This document shows positions 42,864 to 50,697 of a stretch of 64,000 bases of DNA, in pieces. Made by a program: the position numbers and the translations under genes. The stretch comes from Micromonospora pallida. GTDB taxonomy: Bacteria > Actinomycetota > Actinomycetes > Mycobacteriales > Micromonosporaceae. Where the stretch lies: contig NZ_FMHW01000002.1 of assembly GCF_900090325.1 (NCBI RefSeq), positions 1,984,001 through 2,048,000 on the forward strand, in the 5' to 3' direction. Position 1 is the first letter of the stretch; every line of letters begins with the position of its first letter. Below the pieces are notes generated by a model. That model saw only the letters and a program-made list of their open reading frames with translations, ran no database searches and was not told the DNA's origin.

Positions 42864-44237
42864 TCAGAGCGAGCCGCGCCGCCACGGGCCGGTGATCGCG
42901 AAGGTGATGCCGGGGCTCTGCGCGTTGACGAACAGCCAGTTGCCGTTCTTCGGTTCGAAGGTGGATCCGCACCATTCGGAACCGGAGTAGTCGCCGGCGG
43001 CGACGGTCTTGCCGGGGATGCCGCCGGCGGGCACGACGACCTGGTTGAGGGCGAACGGGAAGATCTCGCCGTCGGTGGTGAGGCCGTGCAGGTACTCGCC
43101 GGAGCTGCCGTCCTCGCACAGGACGATGCCGCCGCGCGGGCTGACGCAGATGTTGTCGGGGTTGTTGAGCACGGCCGCGTCGGGGGAGGCGAACAGCACC
43201 CGCATCCGCTCGGTGGTCGGGTCGTACTCGAAGACCTGGCCCTGGCCGGCGGGGCCGCCGCTGGTGGAGACGATGTAGACGCGGTCGTTGCCGTACCAGG
43301 CGCCTTCGAGGCGGCGGAACGCGGCGCCGCCGAGGGCGATGCCCTGCTGCACGCAGCTCGTCTCGCCGGGGCCCGGGTCGGGGTTGCCGAGGGTCACCCA
43401 GGTGAGGTTCTCGTACTGGGTGTCGGTGCCGTCGCCGTAGGTGGAGTACGACGAGCCGTCCGGGGTGGGGATGACGAGCATCTGCAGGGTGCCGCCGGCG
43501 GCCAGGTTCCCGGGGGTGGTGGGCACGTACCGGTAGAGGCCGGAGGGGGTGGCGTCCTCGGTGAGGTAGACGATGCCGGTGCGAGGGTCGACGGCGACGG
43601 CCTCGTGGCTGAACCGGCCCATGCTCTTCAGCGGCCGGGGGTCGCCCTTGCCGACGTGGGGGACTTCGAACACGTAGCCGTGACGGGTGCCGTCGGGGCC
43701 GATCTCGGTGGTTTCCTCGCAGGTCAGCCAGGTGTCCCAGGGGGTGGGGCCGCCGGCGCAGTTGCGGATGGTGCCGCCGAGGCTGGCCCACGAGCCGAGG
43801 AACTGTCCGGCGTCGGGGTCGAACACGAGGGTGGTGGTGCCGCCAGCGGCGGCCGGGTTGTAGGCGGGGGTGGTGAACGCGCCGCCGTAGCCGCCGCGTT
43901 CGTGGTTACGGACGATGGCGATGGTGCCGTCGGTGCGGCGGAACGCGGCCATCCCGTCGTGGGCGCCGGGGGTGCGCAGGCCGTCGGTCATCAGGTCGCC
44001 GGTCCAGCCGTAGGAGAGGTACTCGAAGCCGCGGGGCAGACGCAGCAGCTCCAGGCCGGTGCTCTGGTCCCGGGTCGGGTACAGGGGGCCGTAGTCGGGG
44101 CTGGCGGGCAGCTTGGCCAGCGGGGCGGCGCCGGCGGTGCGGGCACCGAGGGCGTCCAGTGGGCCGAGCGCGGCCAACGCGGCGGCGGTCACGGAGCCAC
44201 GCAGGATGCCACGGCGGGTCGGATGGGTTGCCGTCAC
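42864..44237 (-). CDS. TAT-exported PhoX-like (DUF839) protein
   Basis: 457 residues. A twin-arginine signal (PTRRGILRGSVTAAALAALG) is followed by a DUF839 beta-propeller: LELLRLPRGFEYLSYGWTGD, HDGMAAFRRTDGTIAIVRNH, NCAGGPTPWDTWLTCEETTE, MGRFSHEAVAVDPRTGIVYL, and PRGGIVLCEDGSSGEYLHG. The GTG at 44237 has GGAGG 5 nt upstream, which sets the start. PhoX enzymes are Ca/Fe alkaline phosphatases; the WDTWLTCEET and SHEA blocks carry candidate metal ligands. Whether this copy is a phosphatase needs an assay; many DUF839 proteins have no known substrate. Confidence 0.9.
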   Translation of the reverse strand: MTATHPTRRGILRGSVTAAALAALGPLDALGARTAGAAPLAKLPASPDYGPLYPTRDQSTGLELLRLPRGFEYLSYGWTGDLMTDGLRTPGAHDGMAAFRRTDGTIAIVRNHERGGYGGAFTTPAYNPAAAGGTTTLVFDPDAGQFLGSWASLGGTIRNCAGGPTPWDTWLTCEETTEIGPDGTRHGYVFEVPHVGKGDPRPLKSMGRFSHEAVAVDPRTGIVYLTEDATPSGLYRYVPTTPGNLAAGGTLQMLVIPTPDGSSYSTYGDGTDTQYENLTWVTLGNPDPGPGETSCVQQGIALGGAAFRRLEGAWYGNDRVYIVSTSGGPAGQGQVFEYDPTTERMRVLFASPDAAVLNNPDNICVSPRGGIVLCEDGSSGEYLHGLTTDGEIFPFALNQVVVPAGGIPGKTVAAGDYSGSEWCGSTFEPKNGNWLFVNAQSPGITFAITGPWRRGSL

Positions 44238-44768
44238 GGCTACCTCCAGGGTCGAGGGAGTGATGCGTCGCTGAGACGGTAGGCCGCTGTGAGCTGGGCT
44301 TTCATCGGACGGGACGTGAATCTTGTGGGAACGCCGGGCGGTGGGCGGGGTGCCGGCCCCCGGCGGACGGGGCGACGCGCCGGGGGCGACACGCCGTGCC
44401 GACGGGCGACTGGCCGGTGGCGGGTTGACAGTGCCCGGGGGGTGGCGCGTACCGTCTTTGAGTCCTACCACGGGGAAGTGGCTGTTGTTCGCTTCGTCCC
44501 TTCGTCCGCTGGCCGAGTGACCACATGGGTTGCGGCGGCCAGGTCCAGCGGGCGGGGGTCGGCGGGGCGGCGCGAACCGGCTGCGGTTACCGGTGTACGG
44601 GCAGGGTGAGGTGCACGGCCAGTAGACAACGGCCCGGCGGGGGCAGCCAGTCCGCCGTCTGGTCGGTCCGAAGGTCGGCGTGCCTGATCCTCGCTCCACC
44701 GGCCGGGGAGGGCCTGGGAGCATCGGGGCGTGGCGGTTGCCGCGCCCCGATTTTCGTGTGTCCCGGGG
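44238..44768. other. 531-bp region with no clear gene, one hairpin and one candidate promoter
   Basis: No protein-like plus-strand frame was seen. On the minus strand at about 44587-44700 a frame ends in QTADWLPPPGRCLLAVHLTL, faintly like the DUF1254/DUF1214 C-terminus. On the plus strand TTGACA (44425-44430) and TACCGT (44450-44455), 19 nt apart, form a weak promoter. Confidence 0.4.
44722..44755. terminator. Hairpin with T-tract near the XRE gene end
   Basis: ATCGGGGCGTGGC (44722-44734) pairs with GCCGCGCCCCGAT (44739-44751), one G-U pair, 4-nt loop. TTTT follows on the plus strand. It is 14 nt beyond the stop of the minus-strand XRE gene and could also terminate a plus-strand transcript. 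Confidence 0.65.
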
Positions 44769-45359
44769 TCAGTGGGACGACGTGGTGGGGCGGGCGCGGA
44801 CGTGGAGCCGTTCGCCCTGGGGTCCGAACAGGTTCAGGAGTTCCGCCGGGTGCGGGTCGGGGTTGGCGACGGCGTGCGGCAGTCGGGTGTCGAACTCGGC
44901 GACCTCTCCGGCGGTGAGGATCAGGTCGTGGTCGCCGAGGATCAGCCGGATCCGGCCGGAGAGCACGTACAGCCACTCGTAGCCCTCGTGGGTGTTGGGT
45001 CGCGGGTCGGTGGGGGTGTGCGGCGGGATGATCTGTTTGAACGCCTGGAGGCCGCCGGGGCGGCGGGTCAGGGGCAGGAACGTCATGCCGTTGCGCACGA
45101 TCGGGCGGGGGCGCACGCGCGGGTCGGCGGTGGATGCGGCGCCGACGAGGTCGTCGAGGGGCACCTGGTGGGCGCGGGCCAGGGGGAGCAGCAGTTCCAG
45201 GGTGGGGCGGCGCTGTCCGGATTCCAGGCGGGACAGGGTGCTGACGGAGATGCCGGTGGTCTGTGCCAGTTGGGTGAGGGTGGTGCCGCGTCGGGTGCGC
45301 AGGGCCCGTAGTCGGGCGCCGACTCCGGCCAGGACCGCCACCTCGTCGTCGTTTGCCAT
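44769..45359 (-). CDS. XRE-family regulator with cupin domain
   Basis: 196 residues. The Cro/CI helix-turn-helix (residues about 10-65) reads VGARLRALRTRRGTTLTQLA, QTTGISVSTLSRLESGQRRP, LELLLPLARAH. The C-terminal cupin has THEGYEWLYVLSGRIRLILG and LTAGEVAEFDTRLPHAV. This architecture (PuuR/YdcN-like) senses a small ligand. It diverges from the flavoprotein/methyltransferase fusion gene 76 bp away and probably controls it. The ATG at 45359 gives MANDDEV. Confidence 0.9.
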   Translation of the reverse strand: MANDDEVAVLAGVGARLRALRTRRGTTLTQLAQTTGISVSTLSRLESGQRRPTLELLLPLARAHQVPLDDLVGAASTADPRVRPRPIVRNGMTFLPLTRRPGGLQAFKQIIPPHTPTDPRPNTHEGYEWLYVLSGRIRLILGDHDLILTAGEVAEFDTRLPHAVANPDPHPAELLNLFGPQGERLHVRARPTTSSH

Positions 45360-45435
45360 AACGGCAAGAATAGTTGCCGCTGTCGGTCGGGTGGGCGCAC
45401 CGTGGCGGTCGACGGACGACGAACAGGGGTGCGTG
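45360..45435. promoter_or_regulatory. Divergent promoter, XRE gene and fusion gene
   Basis: 76 bp between the two starts. It contains ACGGCAAGAATAGTTGCCG-like sequence at about 45361-45380: CGGCAA (45362-45367) and TTGCCG (45374-45379) form a 6-bp dyad, a likely XRE operator. Confidence 0.5.
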
Positions 45436-47013
45436 ATGGACGACAGGTACGACGTGGTGGTCGTCGGTGGCGGCGCGGCCGGACTCGCCGGCGCGGTGGC
45501 GTTGGCCCGGGCCCGCCGGTCGGTGCTGGTGGTGGACGCGGGTGAACCCCGTAACGCCGCCGCCGACGGGGTACACAACCACCTCGGCCGGGAGGGCAGC
45601 CGGCCGGCGGAGCTGCTCGCGTCGGCTCGCGCCGACGTCACCGGCTACGGCGGGCACCTCATCGACGCGACGGTCACCACGGTCGACCGCGACGACGACG
45701 GGTTCCGGGTCGTCCTCGCCGACGGGCGGGGCGTGCGGGCACGGCGGCTGCTGGTGGCCACCGGCGGAGTGGACGCGCTGCCCGACGTGCCCGGCCTGGC
45801 CGACCGGTGGGGGCGTGACGTGCTGCACTGCCCGTACTGTCACGGGTGGGAGGTCCGCGGCCGGCGTGTCGGGGTCCTCGCCGACGGGCCGCTGGGGGTG
45901 CGGCAGGCCCTGCTGTGGCGGCAGTGGAGCCCACACGTGCTGCTGCTGCGGCACCACGGCGACGCGCCCGATCCGACGCAGGCCGAGCAGCTCGCCGCGC
46001 GGGCCGTCACCGTCGTCGACGGGCCCGTCACCGGCCTGGTCGTCGACGACGACCGGCTCACCGGGGTCCGCCTCGCCGACGGGGGCCTGGTGCGTGTCGA
46101 CGCGCTCGTGGTGGCGTCCCGGCTGGCCGCCCGCGCCGACCTGCTCGCCCCGCTCGGCCTGAGGCCGGTCGACGTCGACCACGACGGGCAACTCGTCGGC
46201 ACCCGGATCCCCGCCGACGCGTCCGGCGCCACCGACGTGCCCGGCGTGTGGGTGGCCGGGAACGCCACCGCCGTGGCCGCGACGGTCGTCGTGTCCGCCG
46301 CGCAGGGCGTGACCGCCGCCGGGGCGATCAACGCCGACCTGGTCGCCGAGGACACCGCCCGCGCCGTCGACGCGTACCGGCACGACCTGGCGACCATGTT
46401 CGAGCAGGACGCCTGGGAGGACCGCTACCGGTCCCGGCCGGCGGTGTGGAGCGGCAACCCCAACCCGCAGCTGGTCGCCGAGGCCGGTGACCTGCCGGCC
46501 GGGCGGGCCCTGGACGTCGGCTGCGGGGAGGGCGCCGACGCGGTGTGGCTGGCCCGGCGCGGCTGGCGGGTCACCGCCGTGGACATCGCCCCCACCGCGG
46601 TGGAACGCACCGCCGCGCATGCCGCCGACGCCGGGGTCGCCGACCGGGTCACCGCCCGCCAGGCCGACCTGCGGGTCGAGGCACCCGAGGCGGGCGTCCA
46701 CGACCTGGTGTCGGCGCAGTTCATGCACCTGCCCGCCGGGCAGTGGCGGGACCTCGTCGCCCGGCTGGCCGAGGCGGTGGCCCCCGGCGGCACCCTGCTG
46801 CTGGTCGGCCACCACCCCCTCGACCTGCGTACCACGGCCCGGCGGATGCACTTCCCGGAGCTGATGTTCACCGCCGAGCAGGCCGCCGACCTGCTCGACG
46901 AGGCCCGCTGGCGGGTCCGCGTCGCGCAGACCCGGCCCCGCACCGCGGTCGACCCCGACGGCCGGGACGTCACCGTCCACGACGCCGTCCTGGTCGCCCA
47001 CCGGCTGCCCTGA
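45436..47013 (+). CDS. Thioredoxin-reductase-like flavoprotein fused to a SAM methyltransferase
   Basis: 525 residues in one frame. Residues 1-310 form an FAD/NAD(P) oxidoreductase: FAD loop VVVGGGAAGLAGAVALA, redox-active CPYCHGWE (Cys132, Cys135), NADP region RRVGVLADGPLGVRQALLWR, and WVAGNATAVAA. Residues 330-525 form a class I methyltransferase: ALDVGCGEGADAVWLARRG, VTAVDIAPTAVERTAAHA, VSAQFMHLPAGQWRDLVARL. No linker stop or internal start is seen. Proteins with this fusion are known in actinobacteria, but the reaction is not. The divergent XRE-cupin gene probably controls it. Confidence 0.9.
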   Translation: MDDRYDVVVVGGGAAGLAGAVALARARRSVLVVDAGEPRNAAADGVHNHLGREGSRPAELLASARADVTGYGGHLIDATVTTVDRDDDGFRVVLADGRGVRARRLLVATGGVDALPDVPGLADRWGRDVLHCPYCHGWEVRGRRVGVLADGPLGVRQALLWRQWSPHVLLLRHHGDAPDPTQAEQLAARAVTVVDGPVTGLVVDDDRLTGVRLADGGLVRVDALVVASRLAARADLLAPLGLRPVDVDHDGQLVGTRIPADASGATDVPGVWVAGNATAVAATVVVSAAQGVTAAGAINADLVAEDTARAVDAYRHDLATMFEQDAWEDRYRSRPAVWSGNPNPQLVAEAGDLPAGRALDVGCGEGADAVWLARRGWRVTAVDIAPTAVERTAAHAADAGVADRVTARQADLRVEAPEAGVHDLVSAQFMHLPAGQWRDLVARLAEAVAPGGTLLLVGHHPLDLRTTARRMHFPELMFTAEQAADLLDEARWRVRVAQTRPRTAVDPDGRDVTVHDAVLVAHRLP

Positions 47014-47069
47014 GACGACGCCCGGGGCGGGCGGGTAGCCTTCCGCGGTGTGATCGAGGTGAGGTGCCG

Positions 47070-48656
47070 GTGACGACGCTTGACGAGGTACGCCCGCCCG
47101 CCGCCGGCACGCCGCCGCGGCCGCGTCCACTGCCGCTTGTGGCGGCGGTGCCGCTGGCCGTGGTGGCCGGTGTGGCGCTGCTGCTGGCGTTCCCCCCGTA
47201 CGGGTGGTGGCCGGCCGCCCTGGCGGGTGTGGCGGCCCTCGCCGCGGCCACCCACCGGCGGCGGATCCGGGCCGGCGCCGGCCTGGGGTTCGTCACCGGG
47301 TTGACGCTGTTCGCGCCGCTGCTGGCCTGGACGAACCTGCACACCGGCTACCTGCCGTGGGTGCTGTTGAGCCTGTCGCAGGCCGCCTACCTGGCGTTGC
47401 TCGGCGCGGCCACCGCGTACGTGTCACCGCTGGTCGACCGGTGGCGGGCGGGCTGGCCGGCGGTGACCGGGCTGCTGTGGGTGGGGCAGGAGGCGCTGCG
47501 GGACCGCACTCCGTTCGGGGGGTTCCCGTGGGGGCGGTTGGCGTTCAGTCAGGGCGACTCGCCGCTGCTGCGGTTGGCGGCGCTCGGCGGCGCCCCGCTG
47601 GTCACCTTCGCCGTCGCGCTCTGCGGTGGGCTGCTGGTGAGCCTGCTGTGGCGGCCGTGGCGGGGGTTCCGGCCGGTGCTGGCGTTGCCGGTGGTCGGTC
47701 TGGTCGCGGTCCTCGCCGCGGCCCTGGCGACCCCGGTGGGGTTGCGGGGCGACGGTGGGCAGGTCACCGTGGCGATCGTGCAGGGCAACGTGCCCCGTCT
47801 CGGTCTCGACTTCAACGCCCAACGGCAGGCGGTGCTCGACAACCATGTCGAGGCGACCCTCGGCCTGGCCCGGCAGGTCGCCGCCGGGCAGGCCCGCCGT
47901 CCCGACCTGGTGGTGTGGCCGGAGAACTCCAGCGACATCGACCCGCTGCGGGATGCGGCGGCCGGGGCGCGGATCACCCTGGCGGCGGACACGATCGGCG
48001 TGCCCATCCTCGTCGGGGCGGTGCTGCGTGGCCCCGGCGAGGGGCAGGTACGTAACGCGGGACTGCTGTGGCGGCCCGGCAGCGGCCCCGACACCGACCA
48101 GCTGTACACCAAACGGCACCCGGTGCCGTTCGCCGAGTACGTGCCCATGCGGGACCTGGCGCGCATGGTCAGCAAGCAGGTCGACCGGGTTCGGGCGGAC
48201 TTCGTGCCGGGCACCGAACCGGGTGTGCTGCGCACCGACGACGCGGTTCTCGGTGACGTGATCTGCTTCGAGGTCGCCTACGACGGGCTGGTCCGGGACA
48301 CCGTCATCAATGGCGCGCAACTGCTGGTGGTGCAGACCAACAACGCGACGTTCGACGAGTCCGAGGCGCTGCAGCAGATGGCGATGGTCCGGTTGCGGGC
48401 GGTCGAGCACGGCCGCGACGCGTTGATGGCCTCCACCGTGGGGGTGTCCGGGTTCGTCTCCCCCGACGGGCGGGTAGACGGGGCCACCGGGTTCAACACC
48501 GGCGCGGTGGTGGTCCGGCAGATGCGCCTCGGTGACGGGGCGACCCTGGCCACCCGGCTGGGCGTGTGGCCGGAGGCGGCGCTGGTGGTGGCCGCCGTGG
48601 CCGTGCTGGCCGGCGCGGCGCTGCGGCGCCGCCGACCGCTGCCGCCGCCCGGGTGA
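47070..48656 (+). CDS. lnt: Apolipoprotein N-acyltransferase
   Basis: 528 residues. Six N-terminal transmembrane helices (LVAAVPLAVVAGVALLLAFP, then WPAALAGVAALAAA onward) precede the nitrilase-like catalytic domain. The triad is visible: Glu in VVWPENSSDID, Lys in LYTKRHPVPFAEYVP, Cys in GDVICFEVAYDG. It adds the third acyl chain to lipoproteins. The GTG at 47070 has GAGG 5 nt upstream. It is followed 42 nt downstream by the polyprenol-phosphate mannose synthase gene; in mycobacteria the two activities are fused as Ppm1. Confidence 0.93.
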   Translation: MTTLDEVRPPAAGTPPRPRPLPLVAAVPLAVVAGVALLLAFPPYGWWPAALAGVAALAAATHRRRIRAGAGLGFVTGLTLFAPLLAWTNLHTGYLPWVLLSLSQAAYLALLGAATAYVSPLVDRWRAGWPAVTGLLWVGQEALRDRTPFGGFPWGRLAFSQGDSPLLRLAALGGAPLVTFAVALCGGLLVSLLWRPWRGFRPVLALPVVGLVAVLAAALATPVGLRGDGGQVTVAIVQGNVPRLGLDFNAQRQAVLDNHVEATLGLARQVAAGQARRPDLVVWPENSSDIDPLRDAAAGARITLAADTIGVPILVGAVLRGPGEGQVRNAGLLWRPGSGPDTDQLYTKRHPVPFAEYVPMRDLARMVSKQVDRVRADFVPGTEPGVLRTDDAVLGDVICFEVAYDGLVRDTVINGAQLLVVQTNNATFDESEALQQMAMVRLRAVEHGRDALMASTVGVSGFVSPDGRVDGATGFNTGAVVVRQMRLGDGATLATRLGVWPEAALVVAAVAVLAGAALRRRRPLPPPG

Positions 48657-48698
48657 CACTGTCCGGCCCGTAGGCCGGCGTGACGGGGGGAGGTCCAG

Positions 48699-49472
48699 GT
48701 GGGCGAACAGACCGGATGTCCGGGTGTCGGGCGGGTGCTGGTGGTGGTGCCCACCTACAACGAGGCCGACAACCTCGCCGGGATCGTCGACCGGGTCCAC
48801 CGGCACGCCCCGGCGGTGGATGTCCTCGTCGCCGACGACAACAGTCCCGACGGCACCGGCGCGCTCGCTGACGGCCTGGCCCAGGTCGACTCCCGCGTGC
48901 ATGTATTGCACCGTGACGGCAAGGAGGGCCTCGGCGCGGCGTACCTGGCGGGGTTCGCGTGGGCGCGGCGGCGCGGGTACGACGCGGTCGTGGAGATGGA
49001 CGCCGACGGGTCGCACGCCCCGGAGGACCTGCCGGCGTTGCTGGCGGCCGCCCGGGACGCCGACGTGGTCATCGGGTCCCGGTGGCAACGCGGCGCGCGG
49101 GTGGTGAACTGGCCGTGGCGGCGGCTGCTGTTGTCGCGGGGCGGCAACTGGTACGCCCGCTGGGCGTTGGGGGTGCCCGTAGCCGACGCCACCGGCGGCT
49201 ACCGGGTGTACCGGCTGCGCGCCCTGGACGCCGTCGACCTGGACGGGGTGTGCTCCCGGGGGTTCTCGTTCCAGGTGGAGCTGTCCCGGCTGCTGCACCG
49301 GGCGGGCGCCCGGATGGTGGAGGTGCCGATCACGTTCGCCGAGCGGGAACGCGGGTCCAGCAAGATGAGCCCGTGGATCGTGCTGGAGGCGCTGTGGCGG
49401 ATCACCCTGTGGGGGTTGCAGGACCGGCGGCGGGGGCGACGGCGGCGGTCGGTCGCGGGCCGGTGGCCCTGA
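48699..49472 (+). CDS. Polyprenol monophosphomannose synthase
   Basis: 257 residues, GT2 family. VLVVVPTYNEADNLAGIVDR, VLVADDNSPDGTGALAD, GLGAAYLAGFAWARRRGYD, VVEMDADGSHAPEDLPALL, IGSRWQRGARVVNWP, and the Dpm1-type VEVPITFAERERGSSKMS identify it. It transfers mannose from GDP-mannose to a polyprenyl phosphate for lipoglycans and protein mannosylation. No membrane domain is present; lnt lies directly upstream as its expected partner. GTG start. Confidence 0.92.
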   Translation: MGEQTGCPGVGRVLVVVPTYNEADNLAGIVDRVHRHAPAVDVLVADDNSPDGTGALADGLAQVDSRVHVLHRDGKEGLGAAYLAGFAWARRRGYDAVVEMDADGSHAPEDLPALLAAARDADVVIGSRWQRGARVVNWPWRRLLLSRGGNWYARWALGVPVADATGGYRVYRLRALDAVDLDGVCSRGFSFQVELSRLLHRAGARMVEVPITFAERERGSSKMSPWIVLEALWRITLWGLQDRRRGRRRRSVAGRWP

Positions 49473-49524
49473 CCGTCCGTGGCATGCTTGACCGGGACAG
49501 CGTCGCCGAGGCGGATGAGGTGTG

Positions 49525-50040
49525 ATGCGCCGATCGTGGAGGTTCGTGCCGCTGGGGTTGCTGGCCGGGCTGGTCGCCGAGGTGGCGGTGTTCGTGCTGG
49601 TCGGCCGGGCGATCGGGTTCGGGTCGGCGGTGCTGGTGGTGTTCGCCGTGTCGCTGCTGGGTCTGCTGCTGCTGCGCCGGGAGGGCATGCGGGCCTGGCG
49701 GGGGTTCCGGGTCAGTGTCGAGTCGCAGCAGCCGCCCGGCCGGCAGTTGACCGACGGGCTCGTGGGGCTGGTGGGTGCGCTGCTGTTGGCCGTGCCGGGC
49801 CTGGTCAGCGGGCTGGTGGGGGTGGCGCTGCTGGTGCCGCCGCTGCGCCGGCTCGCCGGTGCGGGCGTGCAGCGGGCCGCGGAGCGGCGGGTGTCGTCGA
49901 TGGTCGCCGGTGACCTGTTCGGTCCCCGCCGGGTGCGGGTGTACCGGGGTGACCCGCAGTCGTCCGCGCCGCCACCGCCGCAGCCGACGACCGGACCGGC
50001 CACCGCCATCGAGGGAGAGATCGTCGAACCAGGCCGATGA
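49525..50040 (+). CDS. FxsA-family membrane protein
   Basis: 171 residues with four predicted helices. RFVPLGLLAGLVAEVAVFVL, FAVSLLGLLLLRREGMRAWR, GRQLTDGLVGLVGALLLAVPG and LVSGLVGVALLVPPLRRL follow the FxsA pattern; the tail is Pro-rich. FxsA proteins affect phage exclusion in E. coli, with unknown function in actinobacteria. The ATG at 49525 is in frame with a GTG three bases upstream. A bidirectional terminator follows. Confidence 0.88.
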   Translation: MRRSWRFVPLGLLAGLVAEVAVFVLVGRAIGFGSAVLVVFAVSLLGLLLLRREGMRAWRGFRVSVESQQPPGRQLTDGLVGLVGALLLAVPGLVSGLVGVALLVPPLRRLAGAGVQRAAERRVSSMVAGDLFGPRRVRVYRGDPQSSAPPPPQPTTGPATAIEGEIVEPGR

Positions 50041-50060
50041 AACCGGCCCCCACCGTGACA

Positions 50061-50094
50061 CGAGCCCCCGGGACGAAAACGTCCCGGGGGCTCG
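50061..50094. terminator. Bidirectional terminator between fxsA and rbpA
   Basis: CGAGCCCCCGGGACG (50061-50075), loop AAAA, exact complement (50080-50094): a perfect 15-bp stem between convergent genes. Confidence 0.88.
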
Positions 50095-50107
50095 TCGTTC
50101 GGTGCGG

Positions 50108-50449
50108 TCAGGCGCGACCGCGGCGGGTGCGGACCTCCTGGAGCCGCTCGGCGAGGATGTCCTCCAGCTCGGCGATCGACCGCCGCTCCAGCAGCATGTC
50201 CCAGTGGGTACGCGGCGGCTTGGCCTTCTTCTGCTCCGGCTCGTTGCCGTCGACCAGCCGGGCGACGCTGCCGTCGAACTTGCACTCCCAGGTCGTCGGG
50301 ACCTCGGCGTCGACGGCGAACGGCACCTCGAACTGGTGCCCCTTGGCGCAGAGGTACTCGCGGGTCTGACGCGGCGCGAGCTCCGTGTTGCGGTCGGACT
50401 CGTAGCTGACCGCGCCCAGACGGCTACCGCGCAGCATGCGCTCGCCCAT
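50108..50449 (-). CDS. rbpA: RNA polymerase-binding protein RbpA
   Basis: 113 residues, normal length. MGERMLRGSRLGAVSYESDR at the N-terminus, PRQTREYLCAKGHQFEVPFA, VPTTWECKFDG, and THWDMLLERRSIAELEDILA with EVRTRRGRA at the end are signatures of the actinobacterial RbpA that stabilises RNA polymerase holoenzyme with the housekeeping sigma and affects rifampicin tolerance. The ATG at 50449 is the usual start. A SigR-type promoter is visible upstream. Confidence 0.95.
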   Translation of the reverse strand: MGERMLRGSRLGAVSYESDRNTELAPRQTREYLCAKGHQFEVPFAVDAEVPTTWECKFDGSVARLVDGNEPEQKKAKPPRTHWDMLLERRSIAELEDILAERLQEVRTRRGRA

Positions 50450-50490
50450 GTTCGACTTCCCCTCGTTGGTGGTGCTGGTCTTCTCGGTGT

Positions 50491-50518
50491 AACGGCTCGC
50501 CGTCACCGGGCCATTCCC
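50491..50518 (-). promoter_or_regulatory. SigR-type promoter of rbpA
   Basis: On the minus strand GGGAAT (50518-50513) and GTT (50493-50491) are separated by 19 nt. The SigR (disulfide-stress sigma) consensus is GGAAT-N18/19-GTT, and rbpA is a known SigR target in Streptomyces. It lies about 42 nt upstream of the start codon. Confidence 0.65.
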
Positions 50519-50697
50519 CGGTACGGCGTGTGACGCGGCCACGCCCGACGGCGAGCCTGGCCGGACCACGCCGGTCACCCGGCGGGACGCCCCCCGGCCG
50601 GGTGGGAAACGGTGAAGTGTGCTGGCTGTCACCTGTATGGTACCCGGCCCGTTCCGGTGCCCCTCCACAGCGACTGACGGCCGTACCTGGCGACCGG

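Noticed and set aside
44587..44700. Minus-strand tail resembling the C-terminus of DUF1254/DUF1214 proteins
   Set aside because: Only about 20 residues resemble the family, with no start, no ribosome site and no conserved upstream part.
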